A DNA stretch of 64,000 nucleotides from Pseudomonadales bacterium (GTDB lineage: Bacteria; Pseudomonadota; Gammaproteobacteria; Pseudomonadales; Azotimanducaceae): contig WTGV01000059.1 of NCBI GenBank assembly GCA_011525295.1, forward strand, positions 271,617 through 335,616, read 5' to 3'. Positions 9,422 through 18,486 of the stretch are shown piece after piece. Under the pieces are notes generated by a model that was not told the DNA's origin, did no database searches, and saw only the letters and a list, made by a program, of their open reading frames with translations. How positions within the stretch are numbered: position 1 is the stretch's first letter; every line of letters starts with the position of its first letter. A program made the position numbers and the translations under genes.

Positions 9422-11032
9422 ATGAACAATTTTCAGTCCAAGGTGAACTCTCGAGACAAGTCGTTCCGACAGAACCAACAAGAAAACCAAGCAATTGCGT
9501 CGAAACTGAGATCTTTACTAGACGAAATCGCACAGGGTGGTACGGAAAAGGCTCGAAACCTCCACGTGAAACGAGGGAAACTCTTACCTCGACAGCGAAT
9601 CTCGACACTGCTTGATCGAGACTCGTCGTTTCTAGAATTTTCACCACTCGCCGGGTACCAACTTTACGAAGATGTTGTGCCCTGTGGTGGCATTATCACC
9701 GGCATTGGAAGAATCCACGGAACGCCATGTGTCATCGTTGCAAACGACGCAACCGTCAAAGGTGGTACGTATTACCCGATCACTGTAAAAAAACACTTGC
9801 GTGCTCAAACCATAGCTCTAGAGAATAACCTTCCGTGTCTTTATTTGGTCGATTCTGGAGGTGCATTTCTTCCATCGCAAGCAGAGGTTTTTCCTGATCG
9901 CGACCACTTCGGTCGCATTTTTTACAACCAAGCAAACATGTCGGCGCTTGGATTACCACAGATTTCAATTGTGATGGGTTCTTGCACGGCCGGTGGTGCT
10001 TATGTACCTGCGATGAGTGATCAAACGATTATTGTCAAGGAACAAGGTACTATCTTTTTAGGAGGTCCGCCTCTCGTCAAAGCGGCAACTGGAGAAGTCG
10101 TGGGTGCCGAAGAACTTGGGGGTGGCGACGTTCACACGCGCGTCTCGGGAGTGGCTGATCACTTAGCCGAAAATGACACTCACGCATTAACGATCGCACG
10201 CGAAATCGTTAGCGATAGTAATTTAAAGTTCCGAAATAAAGTAGACGTTGAGTCTTCAGAAGAACCCCTCTACGATCCCAACGAGATTTACGGGATTGTT
10301 CCTCCCGACACTAGGACTCCTTACGACGTTAGAGAAATACTCGCACGAATAGTGGATGGATCACGGTTGCAGGAATTCAAACCACTGTACGGCGAAACTT
10401 TGGTCTGTGGTTTTGCCCGCGTCTTTGGCTATCCCGTAGCAATTTTGGCAAACAATGGCGTGTTGTTTGGCGAATCAGCATTAAAGGGTGCGCACTTCAT
10501 CCAGCTCGCGGATAGACGAGGAATCCCTTTGGTGTTTTTCCAAAACATCACCGGCTTTATGGTTGGCAAGAAATACGAAAATTCTGGAATTGCGAAAGAA
10601 GGTGCTAAGATGGTGACTGCGGTTGCCTGTACTTCCGTTCCAAAATTCACAGTGATCATCGGTGGTTCCTTTGGTGCAGGGAACTACGCGATGTGCGGTC
10701 GTGCGTATGACGCTCGGATGTTATGGACTTGGCCAAACGCTAGAATCTCGGTAATGGGGGGAGAACAAGCCGCCAACGTACTCGCCACGGTAAAGAGAGA
10801 TAGCCTCACCGCAAAAGCGAAGACTTGGAACGAGACCGACGAAACAGTATTTATCGAAGAAATCCGCGCGCAATATGAGCAAGAGGGGCATCCATATTAC
10901 GCGAGTGCACGCTTGTGGGACGACGGAGTTATCGACCCCGTAGATACTCGAAGTAATCTTGGCTTAGCATTGCAATGTGCAGCCCGCGAGTTCTCTGCGA
11001 ACTCATCCAAGTTTGGTATTTTCCGTATGTAA
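9422..11032 (+). CDS. liuB: 3-Methylcrotonyl-CoA carboxylase beta subunit (carboxyltransferase)
   Basis: A 536-residue carboxyltransferase of the acyl-CoA carboxylase family. Length and blocks such as [38 protein letters not shown] and [16 protein letters not shown] are those of methylcrotonyl-CoA carboxylase beta from leucine breakdown. The C-terminal oxyanion and CoA region is intact: [30 protein letters not shown] and [10 protein letters not shown]. Geranyl-CoA carboxylase beta (AtuC) is the main alternative. No alpha (biotin) subunit, isovaleryl-CoA dehydrogenase or HMG-CoA lyase gene is nearby, so the partners must be encoded elsewhere. A strong GGAG-rich site sits about 14 nt before the ATG. 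It ends one base from the convergent Lrp-type regulator gene. Confidence 0.9.
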   Translation: MNNFQSKVNSRDKSFRQNQQENQAIASKLRSLLDEIAQGGTEKARNLHVKRGKLLPRQRISTLLDRDSSFLEFSPLAGYQLYEDVVPCGGIITGIGRIHGTPCVIVANDATVKGGTYYPITVKKHLRAQTIALENNLPCLYLVDSGGAFLPSQAEVFPDRDHFGRIFYNQANMSALGLPQISIVMGSCTAGGAYVPAMSDQTIIVKEQGTIFLGGPPLVKAATGEVVGAEELGGGDVHTRVSGVADHLAENDTHALTIAREIVSDSNLKFRNKVDVESSEEPLYDPNEIYGIVPPDTRTPYDVREILARIVDGSRLQEFKPLYGETLVCGFARVFGYPVAILANNGVLFGESALKGAHFIQLADRRGIPLVFFQNITGFMVGKKYENSGIAKEGAKMVTAVACTSVPKFTVIIGGSFGAGNYAMCGRAYDARMLWTWPNARISVMGGEQAANVLATVKRDSLTAKAKTWNETDETVFIEEIRAQYEQEGHPYYASARLWDDGVIDPVDTRSNLGLALQCAAREFSANSSKFGIFRM

Positions 11033-11033
11033 A

Positions 11034-11513
11034 TCAGCGAGGCGTGGATCCGGCTGTGATGGGTAGCTCGGTGGTGTACTTCACTTGGCGCAGCGCAAAC
11101 ATCGAATTTAATGTCCCGACTTCTCGTAGTCGAATGAGTTTCTTATAGAGCAACGTCTCGTATGCTCCCACTTCAGCGACCACGATTCGTAACAAGAAGT
11201 CAGTATCTCCCGAAACGCTGTAGCACTCTACTACCTCAGGAATGGTTGCGACCGACTCTTCAAACTTCTTAAGCATTTCGTCACTGTGAGTCTTCAATTT
11301 CACGTGGACGAAAACATTGACCTTGAGTTCCAATAACTGTGCGTCCAACAGCGCGACTTGCTTGCGAATAAAGCCTTCATTTTGAAGTCGCTTGACTCTA
11401 CGCCAACAAGGTGTTGCTGACAGCCCAATTCTGGCACCCAGTTCCTGAATGGAAACGGAAGCGTTCTCCTGTAACTGTCGGAGAATGGAAATATCTAGTC
11501 TATCTAATTGCAT
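11034..11513 (-). CDS. Lrp/AsnC-family transcriptional regulator
   Basis: A 159-residue feast/famine regulator. The N-terminal helix-turn-helix starts at LDRLDISILRQLQENAS (residues 3-19) with GLSATPCWRRVKRLQ as the recognition part (about 30-45). The RAM effector-binding domain follows, with the VVECYSVSGDTDFLLRI segment (about 95-112) in which such proteins bind amino acids. It is divergent from the fused indolepyruvate oxidoreductase gene. The 138 bp between them is AT-rich and contains a perfect 15-bp palindrome 22 bp before its own start. Autoregulation and control of the oxidoreductase in response to an amino acid, plausibly aromatic or branched-chain, is a reasonable inference. Confidence 0.92.
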   Translation of the reverse strand: MQLDRLDISILRQLQENASVSIQELGARIGLSATPCWRRVKRLQNEGFIRKQVALLDAQLLELKVNVFVHVKLKTHSDEMLKKFEESVATIPEVVECYSVSGDTDFLLRIVVAEVGAYETLLYKKLIRLREVGTLNSMFALRQVKYTTELPITAGSTPR

Positions 11514-11534
11514 CGCATTTCATCCTAAATAAAT

Positions 11535-11549
11535 AATCTATATTAGATT
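11535..11549. promoter_or_regulatory. Candidate Lrp/AsnC operator palindrome
   Basis: The bases AATCTATATTAGATT form a perfect palindrome of two 6-bp arms around TAT. It lies in the AT-rich divergent spacer between the Lrp-type gene (start 11513) and the indolepyruvate oxidoreductase gene (start 11652). Lrp-family boxes are AT-rich 15-bp palindromes of this design. Similar but imperfect AT motifs (for example ATATTCTAA just to the right) may be further half sites. Binding by the adjacent regulator is inferred from position and form, not shown. Confidence 0.55.
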
Positions 11550-11651
11550 TATATTCTAACATTTTACAATAAAGAGAAAGTATTGGTGCACATATTTTAT
11601 TGATTTTGCATAACATAATAGGTCCCCTATGTCTACACGAATGTTCCTTAA

Positions 11652-14600
11652 ATGAAGCGTCGCGCCGATCTTTTCGAAACTCAACTTTCTGACAAGTATA
11701 CGATGACGGAGGGACCGATTTGGATCAACGGGACGCAAGTTATCACCCGCCTGTTGTTAGAGCAGAGTCGCCTCGATGTTAGGAATGGGTTAAAGACTGC
11801 CGGATTTGTGAGTGGATATCGCGGCTCCCCATTGGGAGGCGTCGATCAAGCTTTAGCGCAAGAAGCTAAGCTTCTCAAAGACCATAGGATCAAGTTCGAG
11901 CCCGGAGTAAATGAAGATCTAGCCGCTACGTCTGTATGGGGAACCCAACAGGCGAACATTTATCCTACTGCCAGCTACGATGGCGTGTTTGGATTATGGT
12001 ATGGAAAGGCTCCAGGTGTCGATCGTTCGGGCGACGCATTTCGGCACGCGAACCGAGCCGGTACGTCAAAATTTGGAGGTGTGGTTGCACTTGTAGGCGA
12101 TGACCCGGCGTGTAAGTCATCTACTCTCCCCTCAAACAGCATCGGTGCGTTGCGAGAATTTCAAATCCCAGTCCTAACACCATGCGATATCGAAGATCTA
12201 CTCAACTTAGGACTCACCGCATGGGCGCTCTCGCGCTACTCCGGTTGTTGGGTCGCGCTAACTGCGATCACCGCAATCATGGACAGTGCTACTACTCTAA
12301 GAACTGAAAAACTGAATTTCTCGTTTGAGTGTCCTGAAACGGAATTAGATCCTCACATCCGCCTACTTGATACCCCCCAAGAACAAGAACTTCGAATCGC
12401 TTCAAAAATTGCACTCGCAGCTCGATTTGGCACAGTCAACAATCTGAACCACATAACTGTCGATACTGACAACCCGAGATTAGCAATCTTAGGTGTTGGG
12501 AAAGCGTACACTGACGTCCGGCAGGCACTTCGACTGATAGGATTTGCTGACGAACAAACACTAGCAGCGATCGGTGTTCGAATCGTGAAGATTGGACAAG
12601 TTTGGCCACTGGAATCCTCTCATGTAAAGACGCTACTGAAAGATGTTCCGGCGATCTTAGTGGTTGAAGGCAAGTATCCCTACTTGGAAGATACACTCAA
12701 GAGCATCCTCTATGGAAAAGATGCTCCGGACATCGAAGGACGCCGAACACGACACGGAAAAGAACTCTTTCCGACTGTTGGAGAAATAAGCTGTGATATG
12801 ATCGTTCGTGCGCTCATCGATGTATTTCGAGATCACGGCATTTCTATTCCCAGATCGGACATAGCTCTTGGCGAACCTTGGGGAAGTGCGCACACGCCGG
12901 CTAACGCATCTAGATTACCGTTGTACTGTCCAGGATGTCCCCATAGCGTCTCAACAAAAATTCCAGAAGATAGTCGGGCACTCGCAGGTATTGGGTGTCA
13001 TTACATGGTGCAATGGATGGACCGCAACACGCACACGTTTACTCATATGGGAGGTGAAGGTGCGAATTGGATCGGACAAGCTCCTTTTGTAGATGATCAA
13101 CACATCTTTGTGAATCTAGGAGACGGTACCTACTTTCATTCCGGTCTCATGGCGATTCGTGCTTGTGTCGCCGCGGGGGTGAATGTAACCTACAAAATTC
13201 TGTACAACGATGCAGTCGCGATGACAGGTGGACAAGCTGTTGAAGGTGATCTCACTGTAGATGACATTGTGCGACAGGTACTCGCAGAAAACGTCTCGGC
13301 AGTACATATCGTAACCGACGATCCTCAACGCTATGAAGAGCGTAATTACGAAGTCAGCCATCGCGACGATTTGGATAGAGTGCAAGCGCAGTTGCGACAA
13401 GTTAAAGGGTGCACCATTTTGATCTACGATCAAGTCTGCGCCAACGAATTGCGGCGACGTCGAAAGCGTGGTTTAATTCCGAAGAAGATGAAACGCGTCG
13501 TAATCAACGACGCCGTTTGTGAAGGATGCGGCGATTGCACGCGGGCCTCGATGTGTAGCGCAATCGAACCAGTAGTGACTGACCTCGGCGTGAAACGCAA
13601 GATCAATCAGACAGCTTGTAATCAGGATCTGAGTTGTATGCAAGGCTATTGTCCCGCGATGATCGAAATCGAAGCCGACCTAGTCGAGCCCGAGACCGTA
13701 CAAATCGATCTGAGTTCACTTCCGAATCCTACTGTAGCACTACCTACAAGTGCAAATATTTTGGTCGCGGGTGTTGGTGGTACAGGTGTGGTGACTTTGA
13801 GTCAAGTCCTAGGCATGGCAGCCACTATTGAGGGTAAACATGCTTCGAATCTCGATATGACTGGACTCGCTCAGAAGGGTGGTGCAGTTTTTGCTAACGT
13901 CCGAATCAGCGACAATGAGGTTCTTCGTACCCAAATCTCCGAGCGTGAAACAGATGTGCTCCTCGGGTCCGATCTCGTAACCTCGCTATCCCAAGAATCA
14001 GTGACTACGCTCGACGATACTCGAACTAACATCGTGGTGAATACACATCTCGTGCCAACATCGAAGTTTGTCCTCCAACGCCAAGCAGATGTTGAAAATT
14101 CAGAACTAGTCGAACAGCTAGCCTCTTTCGGGCAGACGTTGAAGACCATTGATGCAGACAGACTTTCAGTACGAGTCAGTGGTGCGAGCACGACCGCGAA
14201 CATGACGTTGTTCGGTTATGCATGGCAATTAGGGTTGATTCCATTAAAGGCAACCAGTATCGAACAGGCGTTGACGATCAACGCCACCCTTGTCGAGAAG
14301 AATATCTTAGCGTTTCGCGCGGGACGCAAGTTCGCGCTTGACTCCAACTTCCTCGACATTTCAGGTCAACCTGAAGAAGCAATGTTTCCAAAAGTCGAAC
14401 GAACGTTGGAAGAACTCATAGATGATCGAACAGAGTTTCTGACAGAGTATCAAGATGCGAAGTACGCAGCTCGTTTACAGATTTTTGCGGACAAGATTCA
14501 AAGTGTAGAAAAACAGGTAGCTGGAGACTCCGAGACACTGTCAAGACTAGCAATCGAGACCTATTTCAAACTTCTGGCTACTAAAGACGAGTACGAAGTT

Positions 14601-15059
14601 GCGCGGTTACTGACCCATCCAAACTTTCAACGGTTTATGGATGACCAATTCACTAATGTCCAAAGTTTCCAATTCGCGTTTGCCCCGACGTGGCTACCAC
14701 GAGCACAAAAGTCAAAAGTTCGCGTGGATGGCTGGGTACGAGTGTTCTTGAAACTGCTTGCAAAGTTCAAGGGAGTACGAGGAACAATCCTAGATCCCTT
14801 CAAACATATCGAAGAACGAAAATTTGAACGGAAGCTCCTGCGCGAATTTGATGAAGTGATGAATTCATTGCTCACAAATTTGAACGAAGAGAACTTCTCC
14901 AACGCGGTTGAACTCATTCGATGTTACAGTGAAGTACGTGGCTACGGCCATGTTAAGCAAGCGTCTTGGGACCGAGTTGCTGATCGCGTACAAGAACTGA
15001 AAAACTCGATCATAACATCACCTGAGAAAGCCACAGAAACAGCCGCGATAGAAGCCTAG
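11652..15059 (+). CDS. Fused indolepyruvate:ferredoxin oxidoreductase (2-oxoacid oxidoreductase)
   Basis: A 1135-residue single-chain enzyme that oxidatively decarboxylates aryl- or branched 2-oxoacids to acyl-CoA, passing electrons through iron-sulfur clusters. Order: a PFOR-like N-terminal domain (about 1-400, with VSGYRGSPLGGVDQ); a thiamine-diphosphate domain (about 415-590, with YCPGCPHS, GCHYMVQWMD, GEGANWIG and NLGDGTYFHSG); and a 4Fe-4S region (about 615-675, CEGCGDCTRASMC and CNQDLSCMQGYC). A gamma/Rossmann domain follows (about 700-880, GVGGTGVVTLSQVLG), then a C-terminal domain typical of proteobacterial fused forms (about 890-1110). Length fits those fused forms. The start ATG at 11652 lacks a good ribosome site; ATG 11703 (MTEGPIW) is a realistic alternative. 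The divergent Lrp gene probably regulates it, and a cytochrome c gene follows 27 bp downstream. Confidence 0.92.
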   Translation: MKRRADLFETQLSDKYTMTEGPIWINGTQVITRLLLEQSRLDVRNGLKTAGFVSGYRGSPLGGVDQALAQEAKLLKDHRIKFEPGVNEDLAATSVWGTQQANIYPTASYDGVFGLWYGKAPGVDRSGDAFRHANRAGTSKFGGVVALVGDDPACKSSTLPSNSIGALREFQIPVLTPCDIEDLLNLGLTAWALSRYSGCWVALTAITAIMDSATTLRTEKLNFSFECPETELDPHIRLLDTPQEQELRIASKIALAARFGTVNNLNHITVDTDNPRLAILGVGKAYTDVRQALRLIGFADEQTLAAIGVRIVKIGQVWPLESSHVKTLLKDVPAILVVEGKYPYLEDTLKSILYGKDAPDIEGRRTRHGKELFPTVGEISCDMIVRALIDVFRDHGISIPRSDIALGEPWGSAHTPANASRLPLYCPGCPHSVSTKIPEDSRALAGIGCHYMVQWMDRNTHTFTHMGGEGANWIGQAPFVDDQHIFVNLGDGTYFHSGLMAIRACVAAGVNVTYKILYNDAVAMTGGQAVEGDLTVDDIVRQVLAENVSAVHIVTDDPQRYEERNYEVSHRDDLDRVQAQLRQVKGCTILIYDQVCANELRRRRKRGLIPKKMKRVVINDAVCEGCGDCTRASMCSAIEPVVTDLGVKRKINQTACNQDLSCMQGYCPAMIEIEADLVEPETVQIDLSSLPNPTVALPTSANILVAGVGGTGVVTLSQVLGMAATIEGKHASNLDMTGLAQKGGAVFANVRISDNEVLRTQISERETDVLLGSDLVTSLSQESVTTLDDTRTNIVVNTHLVPTSKFVLQRQADVENSELVEQLASFGQTLKTIDADRLSVRVSGASTTANMTLFGYAWQLGLIPLKATSIEQALTINATLVEKNILAFRAGRKFALDSNFLDISGQPEEAMFPKVERTLEELIDDRTEFLTEYQDAKYAARLQIFADKIQSVEKQVAGDSETLSRLAIETYFKLLATKDEYEVARLLTHPNFQRFMDDQFTNVQSFQFAFAPTWLPRAQKSKVRVDGWVRVFLKLLAKFKGVRGTILDPFKHIEERKFERKLLREFDEVMNSLLTNLNEENFSNAVELIRCYSEVRGYGHVKQASWDRVADRVQELKNSIITSPEKATETAAIEA

Positions 15060-15086
15060 GTCTACTTATAATTTTTCACGATTTAT

Positions 15087-15602
15087 TTGGAGTCTAACAC
15101 TATAGTACCGTTGATACGCCGCTTCGCTTTGATTGTAAGTTGTGTGTTGCTAGGATTGTTCGTTCTTAGTGCGACAAGTGACGACGAAGAAGAATGGAAA
15201 CGACGTGAAGCCATCGCGGCAAACCTAAAACCTTTTGGCAAGCTTTGTTTAATTGGAGAAGAATGTGGTACAGTCATCGCCTTCGATCCGAACAGAATAC
15301 GGCGCGGTACAGGACTTTCAGCGAAGGGAGTGTACGACGCGTATTGTTTTGCGTGTCATGATGAAGGTGTAGCCGACGCCCCACTCGTTGCCTCCGAAGC
15401 GTGGGATCCAAGGGTTGCTCAGGGCTACGACGTACTACTGCAACACACCAAGGATGGCTTCGGTGAACAAATGCCCCCAATGGGTAATTGTTTGGATTGC
15501 ACAGACAAAGAGTTAGAAGCCGCGATTCGATACTTAATCACCGGCGAAGAAGAAACGGAAACAGAAGACGAATCTGAAGAAGAGTCCGAAGAAGAGTCGT
15601 AA
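15087..15602 (+). CDS. Exported mono-heme cytochrome c (c5-like) with acidic tail
   Basis: A class I c-type cytochrome of about 171 residues, expected in the periplasm. A hydrophobic signal or anchor segment (about 10-28) is followed by a charged linker. One heme motif, CFACH, is near residue 88, and the Met ligand is probably in QMPPMGNCLDC near 130. The paired cysteines around it resemble cytochrome c5. The last 20 or so residues are almost all Glu, Asp, Ser and Thr, a low-complexity acidic tail. The first in-frame start is TTG at 15087 without a clear ribosome site. TTG at 15111 would give a textbook signal peptide (IRRFALIVSCVLLGLF) and is equally likely. It lies 27 bp after the indolepyruvate oxidoreductase gene and may share its transcript. 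Confidence 0.82.
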   Translation: MESNTIVPLIRRFALIVSCVLLGLFVLSATSDDEEEWKRREAIAANLKPFGKLCLIGEECGTVIAFDPNRIRRGTGLSAKGVYDAYCFACHDEGVADAPLVASEAWDPRVAQGYDVLLQHTKDGFGEQMPPMGNCLDCTDKELEAAIRYLITGEEETETEDESEEESEEES

Positions 15603-15695
15603 TCAACACGTGCTCTAGGATGTGTCCCCGAGCACGGTGCTGGTAAGATTCAATTTGACTGTGTTGGTCACTTTGTTTGATAAAGGAGGACCCTG

Positions 15696-16391
15696 ATGAA
15701 CAGACTAACTAAGCTAGCCCGACTGCATCTTGCTGTCGCGTTCGCACTTTTTATATACGCCCAAAGTGTATCAGGGGTGGAAGCAGAAGCAAATGTGACA
15801 TTGAGTTCTGACTATTCATTCCGCGGCGTGTCACAAACTGGTTTAGACCCCGCGATCCAAGGTGGTTTTGATATCGCATTAGACAATGGCTTTGCTATCG
15901 GCACATGGGCATCAAACGTAAACTTTAATTCTGCAACGTCCATGGAATTAGATCTGTATGCATCCTGGGAGTCTGACACTATTGGCGATTTGTTTACGGT
16001 AAGTGCGAGCATTATTCGATTTGAATATCCTTCGGAAGGAGATGTTCTTGACTACATGGAATTTGCCATTGGAGTAAATATTTGGAATGCCTCGTTCGGC
16101 TTAAACTTTTCCAATGAATACTTTGGTGCGAATGGTCCATCATTCGTCTATCCTTTCGTCGGTGTTGGTTGGGAGCAAGAAGATCAGTTTTCTGTTGCCG
16201 CCCATGTCGGTTGGAGTAGCGTTGACTCCGAGGATTTTTTTGGTCCTGGTGAAGACAGTTACATGGATGCGAGCCTCAGTATTACCGTACCGATTGCGGA
16301 ATTAGATGTCACTGGATCGTTAGTTGGTTCGACCTTAGATGACCCCAGCGCAGAATTTCGATTTGTTCTATCCATCGGGAAGAGCTTCTAA
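15696..16391 (+). CDS. TorF-family outer-membrane porin-like protein
   Basis: A 231-residue predicted outer-membrane beta-barrel. The signal peptide spans about residues 1-30, with cleavage near SGVEAEA. The mature N-terminus carries the TIGR02001/TorF hallmark NVTLSSDYSFRGVSQTG. It is followed by alternating amphipathic strands rich in aromatic residues and a C-terminal aromatic residue (GKSF), as needed for barrel assembly. A strong AAAGGAGG ribosome site is 7 nt before the ATG. A short hairpin (CGTGCTC...GAGCACG at about 15609-15637) lies between the cytochrome gene and this one. It has no T run, so it is not a clear terminator. The substrate of these proteins is generally unknown. Confidence 0.88.
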   Translation: MNRLTKLARLHLAVAFALFIYAQSVSGVEAEANVTLSSDYSFRGVSQTGLDPAIQGGFDIALDNGFAIGTWASNVNFNSATSMELDLYASWESDTIGDLFTVSASIIRFEYPSEGDVLDYMEFAIGVNIWNASFGLNFSNEYFGANGPSFVYPFVGVGWEQEDQFSVAAHVGWSSVDSEDFFGPGEDSYMDASLSITVPIAELDVTGSLVGSTLDDPSAEFRFVLSIGKSF

Positions 16392-16498
16392 CACGTTCAC
16401 GTTTTCTAGGCCTAACCACCGTTCGGCACCACTTCTCGCGCGCGTACCTCAACATCGTTCTCAGATACGTGTCCAACCAATAATAATGGAACCATTTG

Positions 16499-17128
16499 AT
16501 GGCCAATGACGAAATTGCATTAAAACCCATAACGGAAACCGAATGGAAGACTCTTACGGATCTCATGGTTGAGCTGCGTAAGCTTCACAGAGGTGACCTT
16601 TTCGTACCTGTCGCTCGTTTGCAGTTGCACTACGCGTTGAATCGCATTGAGCAGACTGATGAAAGCGACGAAGAGAGGTTAACCAGATTAAGAAAGTTTG
16701 CTCGAGGTACGGCATATAACATTGCAGCTTTCACTTGGCCGGGTTGGGACGATATGGGAAATATACCACTAGAGAGTCAGAGGTTAGGCCTATCCGCGGC
16801 ACGGGTAGCGCTTGAATTAGCGTCTCAAGCAAACGATGTGACCTTCAACGCTCTGTGGATTAACGGCGCACACGAACTAAATGCTAAGAACTATGATGCC
16901 GCTGTCGAGTTTTTCGTAAGAACACGAGATGCAGCAGATGCGGGAGATGGTAAATATATGGCTATGGGTTGGATCGAGTTGACCAAATACTTAGTTGCAC
17001 CGACCGAAGATAAACTCACTCGTCTCGAAGCTGCTGTAGCAACACTCCGAAAAGCAGATCAAGAAAATGGAGCTTTCTTTGCGGAACAGATTGAAACTGC
17101 GCTAGACGTTTACACTCGAAACGACTAG
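16499..17128 (+). CDS. Hypothetical alpha-helical protein (TPR-like)
   Basis: I do not recognise this 209-residue protein. It has no signal peptide or membrane helix and looks cytosolic and almost wholly helical. The middle (about residues 95-175) has paired helices such as SAARVALELASQANDVTFNA and HELNAKNYDAAVEFFVRTRD. The small-large residue spacing suggests tetratricopeptide-like repeats. The start is the ATG at 16499, preceded by TTG and only a weak ATGGA site. It is convergent with the next gene on the minus strand. The coding character is consistent with its neighbours. Confidence 0.7.
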   Translation: MANDEIALKPITETEWKTLTDLMVELRKLHRGDLFVPVARLQLHYALNRIEQTDESDEERLTRLRKFARGTAYNIAAFTWPGWDDMGNIPLESQRLGLSAARVALELASQANDVTFNALWINGAHELNAKNYDAAVEFFVRTRDAADAGDGKYMAMGWIELTKYLVAPTEDKLTRLEAAVATLRKADQENGAFFAEQIETALDVYTRND

Positions 17129-17254
17129 CTTCTCGCATACATTCAACTACTACGTTTGGAGAAGCTCAAAGAGGACCGACGCTGCCTAGACGCTACTCCA
17201 TCATGGGCTACTGCGAGAGGTTGGAAGTCGTCGACTCGATACTCAAGATTCACA

Positions 17255-17806
17255 CTACGACTCATTCTTGAGCTCACTCTGGTTTACCCAAAATTTTGGA
17301 TTACGAAATAGCATCGCACCAACGATGCTCACCACTGCACCTATAACAAACATCTGTAAGAAAGCCATCGTAATGCGTAGAAACGGATTGGCAAAGGCTT
17401 CGACGATTTTTCCATTTCGTTCCATCAGTTCGGCTACTTCAACCGCTGTCGCACCTTCTAGCTGAGCTCTTTGAATTAGATTTTGAGAAACTTCCCGGGC
17501 AAATTGATAATCCGTTGAAAAGTAATAGACCTCCCAAGAAATGCAATAAATCAGACTTGCGAGAGCAACGATTCCAAACCCTACAACAATACCCTGCGGT
17601 AGCGAAATTGTTCTTTCTGGCATGCGGTCGCGTACGCGTTTGATTCCAAATAAACACGATAACAACACAACCGCAATAGTGACATATTTAGTCGCTAGAG
17701 GGAACAGTGTCGGTTGAGTCGGGTCCCCAACCGTGGTCACTAATAACGTCAATGCCGCCACGATTAATCCAGCGATAAGACCGAGCAACAACACAGATCG
17801 AAACAT
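17255..17806 (-). CDS. DUF4199-like four-helix membrane protein
   Basis: A 183-residue inner-membrane protein with four predicted helices at about residues 5-25, 40-55, 72-92 and 147-168. The hydrophilic segment of about 50 residues after helix 3 (STDYQFAREVSQNLIQRAQ and on) and the overall layout match the DUF4199 family, whose function is unknown. The C-terminal RNPKFW segment is also common in that family. It stands alone between convergent and divergent neighbours, and its ATG at 17806 has no strong ribosome site. The family assignment is from memory of the pattern. Confidence 0.7.
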   Translation of the reverse strand: MFRSVLLLGLIAGLIVAALTLLVTTVGDPTQPTLFPLATKYVTIAVVLLSCLFGIKRVRDRMPERTISLPQGIVVGFGIVALASLIYCISWEVYYFSTDYQFAREVSQNLIQRAQLEGATAVEVAELMERNGKIVEAFANPFLRITMAFLQMFVIGAVVSIVGAMLFRNPKFWVNQSELKNES

Positions 17807-17980
17807 GCTTAAGATTGTAGTGGTACAACTTTTTTGTATAGAATGTTTTTTGAGAGGTACGTAGTTCTATCGATGACTAGAAAGCGGAGAAAGTTAGAAT
17901 CAGAATGTTCTCTGTAATCTTTTGTCGATGGACAGTAGGTCCGACTCCGATTACTCGCATACTAGTGAGGTCATAACTCG

Positions 17981-18373
17981 ATGCGATATCACTATCAGAA
18001 CGTGAAGTCTGTGTTTTTAGCGTTCGTGTTTGCCTTTTTCTTCGGTCCTTTTAGTATGTTTTACGCTGGGGCCGGTTGGGGTTTTCTTGCCATACTGTTG
18101 ACCTTTCTGTCAATGTTTATAGGTTGTGCAATCGCCGTAATCGTTGGTGGCGGTGGCGGCTGGTTTGAAATAGCCGACCTTGGCCCATTTGTTCTCGTAA
18201 TTGGACTCGCCCTTGGCTATGGTATGATGCACCTATTATTTCTCGTCGTCAGTCCTTTGGTAGTACACTACAAACGCCAAGATCAACTGGATGAACTCGA
18301 CGAGTTAGAAGCGAAGCAGGCCCGCGCAGCGAATCGATATCGACCCAAGCGTCGTCAATACTCATACGCCTAA
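17981..18373 (+). CDS. Small inner-membrane protein of unknown function
   Basis: A 130-residue protein with three hydrophobic segments at about residues 10-30, 32-55 and 63-88. A conserved-looking glycine run (VGGGGGW) lies between the second and third. The tail is highly charged, basic and helix-forming (DQLDELDELEAKQARAANRY and on). The N-terminal FAFFFGPFSMFYAGAGWGF is typical of small membrane proteins found beside stress genes. I cannot assign a family. It has its own upstream space of 174 bp, divergent from the DUF4199-like gene. Confidence 0.65.
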   Translation: MRYHYQNVKSVFLAFVFAFFFGPFSMFYAGAGWGFLAILLTFLSMFIGCAIAVIVGGGGGWFEIADLGPFVLVIGLALGYGMMHLLFLVVSPLVVHYKRQDQLDELDELEAKQARAANRYRPKRRQYSYA

Positions 18374-18486
18374 ACTTCAATACGTGTCGTTGAGGTTATC
18401 AATCGGCTACTTGGAGTACCCGACGCTACTTCTGCTACTAATAATTCTCCAACTAACGTAGCACCGACCGGAGAAGTTCCTAGGTG

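Noticed and set aside
15609..15637. Hairpin CGTGCTC...GAGCACG between cytochrome c and TorF porin genes
   Set aside because: Long loop and no T run. It could be an mRNA processing or attenuation element, but nothing supports one reading.
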